Assembly (NCBI RefSeq): GCF_002878395.1
Contig: NC_061118.1
Coordinates: forward strand, 132,342,286-132,406,285
Length of the DNA: 64,000 bases
Source of the DNA: Capsicum annuum
Taxonomy: Eukaryota > Streptophyta > Magnoliopsida > Solanales > Solanaceae
Direction: 5' to 3'
Every line of letters begins with the position of its first letter. Position 1 is the first letter of the stretch. The translations under genes were made by a program, and so were the position numbers. Shown here one piece after another: positions 36,535 to 48,344 of this stretch. The notes beneath the pieces are model-generated. The model worked only from the letters and a program-made list of their open reading frames with translations. It was not told the DNA's origin and ran no database searches.

Positions 36535-37480
36535 TATCCTTAAACCCTCAGCCCCTAAAGATCCACCAACACCTGCATCAAGATTAGATATTTTTTCTTA
36601 ATAAAAAAACAATTTAAAATTCAAGAATGTAAAATTTATATATCTAAAAAGAAAAGAAACAACCCCAACTGAGAAAATCCATCATACATCTAAAGAACAT
36701 CTACATTAAAGCTCGCATTATCAAGAATCCACAAGACCCAAAATAAATTATTAAAGAGATTTTTTTTTCCAGAGAAAATAAATAGTCAGAAATAAGAAAA
36801 ATGAGTCAAAATCAAAGAACACCAAAGAGTCAACAGGAGAAAGACCTCAAAATGTAGATTAGGGCCAGAATAAAAGTTATTTTTTTTAAAAAAAAAAAAA
36901 AGGAGAAAAAATTATAAAAACATTTGAACTACAATAAATAAATATCCAAAAGCAAGAAATAAAAATCAACATTGACATCTCTAATCAACTACAAAACAAG
37001 AAAAATGATTGAATCCACATAAACCCCATTTCAGGATTCAAAAACTTTGGGTCATGCAAAGCACAAAAATCATCAAAAATGAAAGTGGGGTTTTATTTTT
37101 CTTGATGGGTTTTCATTTTTGTTTAAAAAAAAAATCCTTTTTTACTTTCAAGGGGATACACACATAAGAGGGAAAACCACCTGGTAGATTAGTTTCCAGA
37201 AGCTTCAAAAATGGAGAGAAGAAAGAAAGAAAGAAGAACTATAAATGCAAAGAGCTCTCTCCCTTTCTCTCACAGTTGTGTGTGTGTGTGTGTTGGCTTC
37301 TTCAGTACATCTTTTTCTCTCTCCTTTTTTCTCTTTCTGTTTCTCTCACATTGCATCAAAATCAGCAACAGAGAGAGCTTCTCAAATACACTTCCATTTT
37401 CTCTTTCTGTGTAGAAAAATGTTTTGGAAATACAGAATACAACACAAATGCCTGTATAAATACAGTGGATGTAGTGTGAA
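36535..37480 (-). promoter_or_regulatory. 5' leader, leader intron and promoter of the FLZ gene
   Basis: On the minus strand an acceptor (cttgatgcag) lies at about 36,575, 40 bases upstream of the ATG, and a good donor follows ctaatctaccag at about 37,180. The sequence from 37,181 to about 37,420 is a GA-rich, pyrimidine-poor leader with a CA microsatellite (37276-37292), typical of plant 5' UTRs. A TATTTATA word at about 37,450 is a weak TATA candidate. The exon limits are inferred. Confidence 0.5.
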
Positions 37481-37589
37481 TGGATATATGTACTAGTGTG
37501 AAATGTATTCCCTACATTTTTCCAGCCAAATTCATTGTTTTCATTATTTTGGGGGATAGCAAAATATTTTTTTAATTAAAAAATATCTC

Positions 37590-37990
37590 AAATTAATTGT
37601 AGTTTTTAATTATTTTCAAGATATTTATGATTACTTTGGTTAAAAATAAGCTATTTAAAGATCATAATAATCAAAATATGTCAAATGAATTATTTTTTTT
37701 GACTAATATCAAGATATTTATGATTTTTTTAGCTGAAATAAATTATCTAAAGATTATAATAATTGAAATATTTGTAAAGAATATGTCAAATTAATTATAG
37801 TCTTTGGTTAAATATCAGAATATTTATGATTCATTTGGTTGGAAATAGTTATTCGGAGATAGTAATGATCGGAATGCTTAAGAAGAACATATAAAATTAA
37901 TTGTAATATTTTAGTTAATATGAATACGTTTATAATTAGTTTGGTTGGAAACAAGTTATCTAAAGATCATACTGATAGCATTATAATATA
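37590..37990. repeat. Degenerate ~115 bp tandem repeat, about four units
   Basis: The phrases tatttatgattnntttggtt, agttatctaaagatcat and gtcaaattaattgtag recur in the same order at intervals of about 105-120 bases. The copies are strongly diverged. Confidence 0.7.
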
Positions 37991-38102
37991 TAATTAAATA
38001 ATGATGAATTAAATTAAGTAAAAATAATATAATGTAAATATGTAGTATTTTTATTGTTTGACCTCTACAAGTAAGAGAACTTTTTACACAAATGTTTATA
38101 AA

Positions 38103-38130
38103 ACTAGAGGTGTGTGGCTCGTGTTATCAC
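38103..38130 (-). mobile_element. Helitron-like 3' terminus, minus strand
   Basis: On the minus strand: a hairpin (gactcgtg, loop ataa, cacgagcc) followed by acacacct and CTAG, then a T outside. A short hairpin 8-12 bases before CTRR, inserted next to T, is the diagnostic Helitron 3' end. The element body would lie to the right. I did not find the matching 5' TC end. Confidence 0.5.
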
Positions 38131-40820
38131 GAGTCCAACGTAAAAAAATGTATTAAGTATATTTATTTTCTATTACATAAAAATAGGTGATTTCGACCCC
38201 TTATATAATTATAAAAAAAAATTCATCTACTTTCACTTAATTACATACCATGCTTCAATATATAATGATTCCATTATTTCATCATAGTGGTTTAAATATT
38301 TAATATCTATTAATTTATATTAATTAACTATAACTACATATTGGAAGTAATTTTTTTTATTTATTTAATTGGATATCATGTTCAAAACTAATTTGTTACC
38401 ACAAATTACAATAATTAATAATTTAAAATATTTAAAAGACATAAAAATTTAATTGACTTTCATTATTTTAACAATGCCACATAAATTGAGATAAAAGAAA
38501 AAATACTGCAAATCATAATAATTAACAACCTAAAATATTTAAAAGATATATAAAAATTTTAGTTGACTTTGAAAACTGTATCGAAGCCACATAAATTGAA
38601 ACACAAGGAGTAAATATATTATTTGATAATTATGTAAAAATTATTATAAATTACGATAATTAACAAGTTAAAATTTTTTTTAAAAATAGATAAAAGTTTT
38701 ATTCAACTCTCAAAATTTTATCGGTGCCGCATAAATCATGACAAAATAAAAAATTATCTTAATTAATTGCAACTAAATATTTAAAGTAAATCAATTTTAT
38801 TATTTTAATTGACTTTTATATAGAAAATTAATCTTTTTATTTATTTATTTTAGTAAATTTAAATTTTAAAATTATTTTTTTCTTATATAGAAATAATAAT
38901 ATTTAAACTTAACTTTAAATTTTTAAAGTACAGAATTAATAAATTTAATTTAATAAAATAATTTTTAATGCATATTTTCTTAGAATTTGTGTTGGGTCAA
39001 TATGTATCAAGTTAAAAAGAAATAAAGAAAAATATATAGTAAAATTTTATTATTGTGAAAGATAAATATAATGCACTATCCAATAATATTTAATAATATC
39101 ATATATTGCATATGCAAAATATAGCATCATATATTTAATTAAAATACTACTCTGGTGAGTTATCGATGATTACTATCATATAAAATTATATTAATTTTTA
39201 TAGTAATAACATAATCAACCGCTTTTAATTAATTATTATGAGTCATCTAGGTATTAAGAAAATAAATAATATTTAATAAAAATTAAAATAGATATAAAAT
39301 GCGAAATTAACTCTTGACGTTTTAAATTAAATTGTCGTCTTTCAAACAATGATTTTACTATATCACCACTTATTATAAGTCATTTATGTATTAGAAAATT
39401 AAGAATAACAAAATGATATGTCAACATAAAATATTTGATTGACTATCAAAGTTGTATTAGTGCCACATAAATTGGGACAAAAGAAGATATAAAGCAACAT
39501 ATATTATTTGAAAATGAAATAAAAAGTACTGTAAATAGCAATAATTAACAATAAAATTTTTAAAAGCTGACTGATTTCTGCTTCAGCCGCTTCAATCGTG
39601 ATTTTAATATATCATCCGTAATTAATTATTATAAGTCACTTATGTATTAGAAAATTAATAACATTGAATCCATGATTTCCCTATATCACCTATAATTAAT
39701 TATTATAAGTTATTTATGTATTAAAAATAAATAATCTTTAATTAAAAAATATAAAATAAATATTTATGACATGTCTGATTAAGTTGGTTCAATCGTGATT
39801 TTATTATATCGCTCCTAATTAATTATTATAAGTCATTTATATATTAAAAATTAATAATATTTAATAAAAAAAAGTAAAATAGAAGTTTATGACATGTCTG
39901 CTTCAACCATAGTTTTACTAAATATCACCCCTAATTAATTATTATAAGTCATTTAAATATTAAAAAATTAATAATATTTAATAAAAATAAAATAGATATA
40001 AAAATGATAAATTAACTATTGATATTTTAAATTAACTTGACGTCTTATATGAGGTCCACTTAAATTTTTCACAAGTATTTCTTATAGTAATTTCGCTATG
40101 TCGCTTCTAATTAGTTGTTGTAAGTCATTTAAGACATTTATGCTTCGCTGCTTCAGTCGCGATTTTACCATATCACTCCTAATTAATTATTATGGTCATT
40201 TAAGCATTGTGCCACATAAGTTGAAATAGAAAAAATCTTATAAATCACAATGATAAAAAATTTAAATTATTTAAAAAATATAATTGGCTATCGTCGACAC
40301 AAAACTCTGGACAAGGAGAGTAGCATATATTATTCAAAAATTACATAAAAAGTATTATAAATTACAATAGTTAACAACTTAAAATATCTAAAAATAATTT
40401 AATATGCTATATATTTCAAAAAAATTACATGAAAAATACTAGAAATTACAATAATTAACAACTTAAAAAATTTAAAAGATATAAAATATTTGGTCGACTC
40501 TTGAAATTATATTTGTGTCACTGAAATTGGAATAGAAGAAAAGTATTATAAATCACAATAATTTAAAACTTAAATTATTTTTAAAATATCAATGCCACCA
40601 AAATTTGGACTAGAAAAGTAATGTATATTAATTTCAAAATTACATAAAAAATATTATAAATTACAATAGTTAACAACTTAAATTATCTAAATACATATTA
40701 AAATAACTTATGTTAAACCCATGCTAGATTCCGGATGAATCCTAGAAAACATATGCAATTCTTTTATTAAAATTTTTTATTTAAATATATCAAGATTGAA
40801 AAGATAAATAAATATCTTAA
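38131..40820. repeat. Dense degenerate AT-rich repeats between two Helitron-like ends
   Basis: From 38,340 to 38,780 and 40,200 to 40,720 the phrase aaattacaataattaacaac plus taaaatatttaaaagatat recurs every ~90-130 bases, interleaved with gccacataaattg words typical of Solanaceae MITE ends. From about 39,190 to 40,210 another unit, ctaattaattattataagtc followed by tatattaaaaattaataat, recurs about seven times with attached phrases such as tgacatgtctgcttc. There is no coding sequence. Confidence 0.7.
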
Positions 40821-40857
40821 TGTTGGGCCCGTGCTTACACGGGCCACGCTCCTCTAA
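40821..40857 (+). mobile_element. Helitron-like 3' terminus, plus strand
   Basis: The hairpin ggcccgtg, loop ctta, cacgggcc is followed by acgctcct and CTAA, then T (40858). Both its stem and the stretch after it resemble the minus-strand terminus at 38103-38130, so the two ends belong to related families. The body would lie to the left. Confidence 0.55.
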
Positions 40858-43800
40858 TACATATATAGAGACACACACACATATTATATACATATATTAG
40901 CAAAACGTCAAGGAGCAAAGTGTTACAAAATGATTAGGTACATTTTATTTACATAAGATTGACATTTAATGCATCCTCAAATTTAGCTCCACAAACATAA
41001 GACTGAATCTGTTACATAAATGGATAATGTAAAATTAATGTTAGACAGGGTGTATTAAACTGAAAAAATAATTACTAATTGGTGTGGATAGAAACTTCAC
41101 AATAACATCAAAATCTAAGAATGATAAAGAATTCACAAAGCTTTTTATGCATTCAAATGGACAACTCTTCCCATTCAACCAATCATATTAGTACTACTAA
41201 ACATTGTTGGTATCTTCAATGCGCTATATGGAAATAAAAAGAACAAAATACCTACTTGTGTTTTCTTTTAAATAGATTTACAGTAAACTGGAATAAAATA
41301 ACAACAACATAGCCAACACAATCTTAAAAGTGAAGTATGGGAAGAAATCATACCACGTGATGACTGTAAAACACCAATTACATGAAAAAGTGATCTAATT
41401 ACAAGATAAATTGCATTGTGAAGCCACGATAAGGGTTGAGTTGATTAGTCCAAAGAGGTAGTACAAGTATTATCATAGTCCTTTTATGTACATTGTATCA
41501 ATACGTTGTTATATCAGCTACAACTACTTACAGGTTTGAAACTCAAAGTCCAACATAAAAAAGCACGAGAACACAGTAGTTATGAGTTATGCATTATGGA
41601 ACACCGGAAGAATAGATAAAGTTACAGAGATAGCATCCAACTACTGCATGACTAAAATTGATCCAATAAATTTTCAGATTAATTTTAGTAGAAATTAAAT
41701 AAAAAATATTTAATTACGAATGTCAAAACAGTCAACAGTTATTTATTCTCAATATTAACACTAATTTTATTATTGATAACCGTGATGTTTGGACGAACTT
41801 TCAATATTAACACTAACTTCAACCAAATTAATTTTGACTTTTATCCAACACTTAAATTCAATAAATAAACTGAATTACATTAAATTATACTCCCCGCTAA
41901 CATACTATTCTAACCAACTAATCAAAAAAATGACCAACAAAAAACAAGAATGATATGTACTATTGAAAATTTGGTTTGCTTTCCTTCTAATTGTCAGTCA
42001 ATCTTTTTCTTGATTAGAATTTGTCAGATTGAGATTTAATTTGTTAGATAAAAATAATAAGTGAAAACAAACCTGCACACAAAAGAATAGAAAGAGTAGT
42101 CTTCTTCTATATACAAAAGGCATACATTACGTGTTAGATATATTCTATAGGATGTAGCAAAAAATGGCTTCAATTTTGTGATCTTTGAATGCAAAAGCTT
42201 CTTGAGTCCTATTTAGCATTGTCTTGAGAGACTACAGTTTTCATAACCTGCTCATTTCACTCTTCACTTCAGAGGCTTCATTTGACTTAATCCCCTCTTA
42301 TTTATTTTTTTTCAAAATTTATTGGATATCTGGATTGTACTTTCTTTCATTTATTTTTTTCTCCCTTTCCTTCGTATTCATCTTCATGTATCTCTAGTTT
42401 TTATAGTTCCCCAATATTTATTTATTTTTTGATCATTTTCTTCAGTATTACCACTACCATCTTTATTATTTTTTATTTTAAATATAAACTTGTTAGCTGG
42501 ATCACTGAATATAAATGAATGACACAGACAATTAGTTTACAATAATCTGATTAAATGAATGATACTCAAAATATTCAGTCATTATTTGAAATTTGTATAT
42601 TCAGAGTGCTAGGCATTCAAGTTCAAATAGAACTTATTAAAAAGGTACATGTGAAATTTTTTTGAGGAAACACCAGTGATATTATGTTCACAAACAAATA
42701 TTATTTACCTTTTCACAACAAATATTATAGACTTTATCTGAAGCGGGATGCACATTATTTCGACAACTTCATCAGCTATAAGTGTCATTACAGATTCACT
42801 GTCGTCTGTCATAGTAACTTCAAATTAACATCTATTATAAAAATGATCATGAAAACATTCATTAAATAAATAAGAATCTTAGATTATAAGTACAATGTGA
42901 AAAACTTTGAATTATTTGTTATACTTTGAAATAAAATTTGTAAATCAACGATAAATTGCACAGTAAAATGCTCTGCATGAATGAATTCTGATGAATACAC
43001 ACTTGCAATTTGAGCAATTCATAATAAAGAACTGTTGGCTTTTATTTGATAGCGAAAGTGCAACTTTTATGTAAATTATTTGACCCTAAGAGATTCAAAA
43101 CAGTAAAAATTTTATTTTGTAATTTAAAATTTTATAAAAATTTGGTAAATGACATATGAAATTTATTGTTCTCTTACCGAGGATTGTTGTTGTGTATCAA
43201 TGATGAATATGATCTTATATTGAAGGAAAATGAATTGAAGAGATCATATTGCAGTTGTAGTCTTTCTTTTGTAGTTGATCAACAATTGTTCATTTTCTCT
43301 GGTCTTAGAAGTAACAAATATAAAGAAAGCATTAAATTTTTTTTTATAGATTCATGTTGTGTGTGAGTGAGTTTTTTTTTTTCCAAAAAATATACCATGC
43401 TCTGAGCATAGCAACTCGTGGGTACGGAGGATTGATCTGAATCATTGTGCCGATCAGTTTTAATTTTATAGTTTAGTGTTTGTTAAGGATACTAAATATT
43501 TATATATGTGTTTACCTGATCTTGATTTTGAAATCTTTCTCACAAAAATGATCTAAAATTGATAAAGTATTTTTCAATTTTACTTCCATCATGATCAATA
43601 AAGATTGCCTAGAGAGTGAGTGATAGATTTTTTCCTACATAAAATGAGGAAAAAATATTTAGTGTTGTTATTATATGCAAAATGATTACAAATGAGAGTT
43701 CTGACAGTTGGTGTTAGATTGGAGCTATCAGTCATCGTTGCTCTTAATTGCCAATCAAAAAAGGGTTAGGACAGATTCTATAGTTTCAACATAAAGGTGT

Positions 43801-45034
43801 TTTCAATAATCAAGTGTGATTAGAAGGATACATTATCAAATATGAATTCAGCTTGTAGATAATAATTTATAAATTTTTATGCAATTATAAAACCATTAAT
43901 GAGGTAGAGAATAGAATCGAAAGGTATGATAACGAAAAGATTGAGCAATGAATACAACTACTTGAGCCTGAAATTTCAAAAATGATAAAATTGTCCTTTT
44001 TGGCATTATGATCCTCATAAAAAACACAGGTGACAATCCAAATTCAAGTCAGCCACTCTACAAAAATCAAAGCTTTTCTTCTTTCACTGTACTTTGCTTA
44101 TGGTTAATAATATAAATCCCGTCTTCTTCTATTTCACTTTATATGTATCACAAAAAATAAATAAATTCAAACAAGTAGCAATTTTCTCATTTCATCAATC
44201 AAAAAAGAAATCAATCTCACATTCACTTGTGCGACTACATACACTATGTATGTTATTATTATTGTTATAATGTGTAATCTGCCCAGAAAGCTTTTGATAT
44301 TGAATTTTAGTATCTAGTTAGGATTCAATTTTTGATTTTCACTTTTTGTACCTTTTAGTTTTAAGTAATAGTACATTGGAATTCATGCTTACAACCACTT
44401 TCGTGTGGAAAAGTAAATTTATCTTAGTGAAAAGAAAAAGATTTTGCAGATCATTAAATGTTTAAATATATACAAATATAATCTCATGAATACTACAACA
44501 AATCATTATCAAAATTCTTTCTCAAATAATTAATTAATAGTAGTATTAGCACAAATCTATGCCAGTTCGACAATATTTTTGTTTGAATATAGAAGTAAAT
44601 TACCATCATAAAAATTTAAATTCGTAGGCTTTTAAATCTCAAAATTCAGGTCAAGTCAGAAACCACAACCCCATATCCCTATTCCATAAATTTCATCTAG
44701 AACAAACTTTTTCAAGTAAAAAGTTAACTTTTTTCCTTCCTTAAATTAAGTCAATCAGAAATAACAATCCCACCACATCTAAAGCCAATAACACTACTTT
44801 TAATACACTAAGAAAGTAAGACGACTTCACGAGAAGAGTAAGTAAAATAAAAATAGTAAAATTTTGTATTTTCTAATTTTTCAATATAAGAAAGTCCTGA
44901 ATTTTAGATTATTTATAGCGTATGTTGGCGAATCAACATTCAACACGATAACGAACATATCTTATAAATAAAACACATAAATAAATAGATAAACATATAA
45001 GTGAAGACACTTTAGAATAATAACTATAAAAAAT
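40858..45034. other. AT-rich intergenic sequence, no gene seen
   Basis: No long reading frame with recognisable content. A short AC/AT microsatellite lies at 40,868-40,895. Around 41,302-41,350 the phrase aacaacaacatagccaacac resembles the tail-proximal part of Solanaceae SINEs in reverse, but it is too diverged to call. The rest appears decayed. Confidence 0.5.
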
Positions 45035-45314
45035 ATAAGGAGTTAAATATAGGTATATCGAATTCATAGATTTTAGATAGACGATCAAGATTGTTAAATG
45101 ATGTGAGAGCAAGTTGGGTTGGAGGTGGCAGAAAGATTTCAAGATAATTTACTTCTTCTATAGGTTCAATAATGATACCTCCATCTATTATCCAAGTAAA
45201 GTCATTAATTGATTTTTCGTATGTGTCATTTGGTTTCTTAACAGTTGCGATAACACCAAGTACCTGTAAAAGGGGTGGAGCAGATCTGCAAAATGGTTTG
45301 TATCATCGCCGAAG

Positions 45315-45319
45315 CTAAT
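45315..45319. repeat. Target-site duplication of the solo LTR, left
   Basis: ctaat, identical to 48000-48004. Confidence 0.9.
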
Positions 45320-47999
45320 TGTAATACCCCATATATTTTTAAGTTAGAAAATGAACCGTTATTCCTATACATGAAACCTCCTATTCTGTGATTCATATTG
45401 AGGTACATGAATTAGGATGATTATCCTAGTGATAATAGAGATTATGATGTGTTAAGCATGCTCATAAGAGTCACTTAGAGTAAGCCAAGCTAAGAACTTT
45501 TGAATCCACCAAGTTTTCGTGTGTGATTTCACATAGGTCATCTTTGAACAAGAATAACTTGGTTTATAGGTGGTATTTTGGCATATTTATACCCTCCAAA
45601 TTGTATATAATTGAATAAGCTTTCCGTCGATACCAAATTCGTCTAAAACGGACATTTGATGAAGAAGTTATGGCGATTTAAAGTTTCCGCAGCGTCATTT
45701 CAGTCAGTAGCACATCGCGCCGTAAGCCAAAATGACGTTTGTCAATTTTTAGTGTATCTCCGTAATTCCACCACATCGCGGTGAGTTTTCAGGTCACAAA
45801 CGGGGGGCAGCGCGATATCTCTGCGTCGCGTCGAGGGTCCAAATCGGGTAATTTTTACAGAAATTAAATGACACTTCTAGAGGCGTATTTGGGTCATCTT
45901 TCCACCCCTATATATTCCATAAACACGGAATTAAGCCCTTATTTCACTAAAACATACTCTTTCTCTCAAAATCCTCTCAAGAACACATTAGCATTTTCAA
46001 TTGGGGATTCAAGTTCAAGCAAATTTCTCCATTAATCATCAAGAATCTTCCATCTAAGGTATGCGTAGTATTCATCTATGGATCCATTTCATTCATAGAG
46101 CTCAAGAACCATATTTTAAATATTATATTGTGATTGTCTTTTTGTGATATGACCATGTACACATTGATGTTTGTTGTTTAAGTTTCAAGATGATATCTAA
46201 AGTTGTGTTCATGAAGTATATGTGTTCGTTAGTTGAAATCCATGAACTTTATGTGGTTTAAAATGGAAAAATTCATGAAAACATAACTAAGCTAAAAGAA
46301 TGCATGCAAAATGTTTGATAAAATGCTTAAGGTGATAAGATTCGTGTCCCATGATTTAATAGTGCTTAAATGACAAGTCTATACTCTATGCTTTATGATT
46401 TCACATGAATTCCACGTGATTGATATGCGTCGTTGTTGTGATATGGATTGAGCGTGATATTGAAGCTATGCAAGTGTACACATGTTGTATGAATTTCCCT
46501 TCTATACGTAAGATGTTGAGAACTATGCTTAGCGTGAAATCCCCTACTTATGATATGGAGAATTGTGGACTCCATTTTTATGATCAAGTCAATTATGTGT
46601 GTCAGTTTCCTTCCATCGAGTCCTGGGGGTACTAGTACCCAAAAAATATAGCTGTGTGCCTAGAGTCATGTCACGTTATCATGATAATCTCATTCAAGCC
46701 ATGATCTATAGAACTCAGTCAGTTATGTGACTCAGGAAATCTCAGAAATCTCTTGATCTCAATAAATTCTCAGATAGTAGTACTATTCCATCAGTCAACT
46801 GAAGTCAGTTACTCAGTCCATGTATAACCAGTTAAATCATGTTCAGTCTCTTTAGATTGGAGTAGAAGTTAGCACCGAGTGAACCCAAGGATGGGAACTC
46901 ACCTGCAAGTTTAGGGCGTGATTCTTAGTAGTCATCCTTTTGTTCCAGAACTACGTAGCCAGTGTAGGTTGAGACATCTTAACCTGCCAGATTAGGGTTG
47001 ATGAGGTGACTTAACCTGTCAGTTTAGGGTTTCCACCGTTCTCATTCGAGTACCTTCCAGCAAAGTGTCACTCACAGTTGTCCTTACCAGCGGCGCAGTA
47101 TTGACACCCGTCCAGTCGGGGCAGAGATTGGACCCCAACCTAGCTATATGCGTTATTGGGGCATATCGGTTAAGCAACTACCTCCCATAGTTTCAATCCC
47201 AGTCTCAGTAAAAGAACTCAGGTAGTTCCATCAGATTTAGGACTGTCAGACACAGTCATCCATGTTATAAAAATTTCAGTATCAGTCATGTTAGATAACA
47301 GTAAACCATGTATTAGCGTACAGATCCAGATATCATTTTTTCATAATTTTAGTTACTATGTATGCATGTTTGTACTCTTACGTTCATATCAGTCAGTCAG
47401 TTAGCATTGTTCATGCATGTAAACCCTTTTGCATTTAGCCTACCTCACTCGTCAGTTAGCATTGTTCATGCATGTAAACCCTTTTGCATTTAGCCCACCT
47501 CACTCGTATATTCAGTACTCCCATTCGTACTGATACATTTATGATATGGTGCTTTCTTTCAGGTTACGCTATAGGTTCAGAGACACGAGTTCCAGATCAG
47601 CAGTAGCATTCCAGTTGCAGAGTTGCAGTGAGTCCTCATCCATTTGAGGACGATATTATTTTATTTCATTCATTATTTCAGTTCAGTTTTGCTAGACGGA
47701 GTTAGTTGGAGACATGTTCCTTCAACTCTTTATTTCAGACAACATTTAGAGGCTTTCAGATTTAGTTCAGATTTTAGAATCAGCTTTCAGTTGTTTTAGG
47801 TATTTGTTACCCTATATGGATGTTATTATTTATCAGATATTCTATTCAGTTGAACCTTATGGCCTATTGTTCATGTTTTCCACATTCTATAAGTATATTA
47901 TGCAGTGTACAGGTACAAATATCAGTTATAGGTTAGCTTGTGGTCCTCGGGGTCATAAGCACCGTGTAGCATTCCGATTCAGCAAATCGGGGCGTTACA
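45320..47999 (+). mobile_element. Solo LTR of a Gypsy (Del/Tekay-like) element
   Basis: A 2,680 bp sequence starting tgtaataccccatat and ending tcggggcgttaca, flanked by a perfect CTAAT duplication. It shares phrases with the nested Gypsy LTR at 15,813-19,315. With no internal region, the simplest origin is recombination between the two LTRs of a full element. The 45,680-45,840 portion is unusually CpG-rich for this window. Orientation follows from the similarity to the other LTR. Confidence 0.9.
47396..47505. repeat. 55 bp tandem duplication in the solo LTR
   Basis: The block gtcagttagcattgttcatg... at 47396-47450 is repeated at 47451-47505 with one visible difference (cctacc versus cccacc). 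Confidence 0.95.
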
Positions 48000-48004
48000 C
48001 TAAT
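48000..48004. repeat. Target-site duplication of the solo LTR, right
   Basis: ctaat, identical to 45315-45319. Confidence 0.9.
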
Positions 48005-48022
48005 GCATTGAACTTGAGTTTC

Positions 48023-48344
48023 CTGTGAAAAGTATAAATCAAAAATGACAATATCTTGCAGAAATATGAGACACAAGATTAAATTACACGTTTCTTGACA
48101 ATAAAATTGCACCTAATAAATAAATCAAAACTAAAAGCAATTGTACCTCTTCATCTTGGAGGAGCAACAACTGATATTTTTTTTTCTATTTTGGATCTCT
48201 CTTGGACATATTTTGTCCAATCTCATGACACACGAAACACTCTCTATAAGTCACATCACGCTGAGAAGGCTCTGAAAAATAAGAATAACCTCCCTGCCTT
48301 AAAGAACCAAAACTCAAGCACCTACCAACAAAATCTAAACCATA
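48023..48344. other. Sequence between the RPA-like relic and the Ogre-like element
   Basis: On the minus strand this is the probable intron upstream of the RPA-like exon. I see no further coding exon in it. The similarity between the two Ogre LTR copies starts at about 48,345. Confidence 0.4.

Larger units (their letters stand above)
45035..48022 (-). pseudogene. RPA1-like OB-fold exon, interrupted by a solo LTR
   Basis: Removing the solo LTR at 45320-47999 and one copy of its duplication joins minus-strand 48022-48000 to 45319-45035. The joined exon starts after a good acceptor (cttttcacag) and reads ETQVQCISFGDDTNHFADLL, then HPFYRYL. After a frameshift near 45,262 it continues open for about 75 codons: VIATVKKPNDTYEKSINDFT, WIIDGGIIIEPIEEV, PPPTQLALTSF, KIYEFDIPIF. 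The layout resembles the tail of one OB fold and the linker to the next in the large group of plant RPA 70 kDa-like/DUF223 proteins, which bind single-stranded DNA. The match is from memory and moderate. Neither a start nor later exons are evident. Plant Helitrons often carry RPA-like genes and Helitron-like ends lie 5-7 kb to the left, but the link is speculative. Confidence 0.45.

Noticed and set aside
37276..37292. TG repeat as a possible Z-DNA or regulatory element
   Set aside because: A short microsatellite in a leader; nothing beyond its presence supports a function.
41302..41500. Possible reversed Solanaceae SINE
   Set aside because: One phrase resembles the family, but there is no clear tail, promoter boxes or target duplication.
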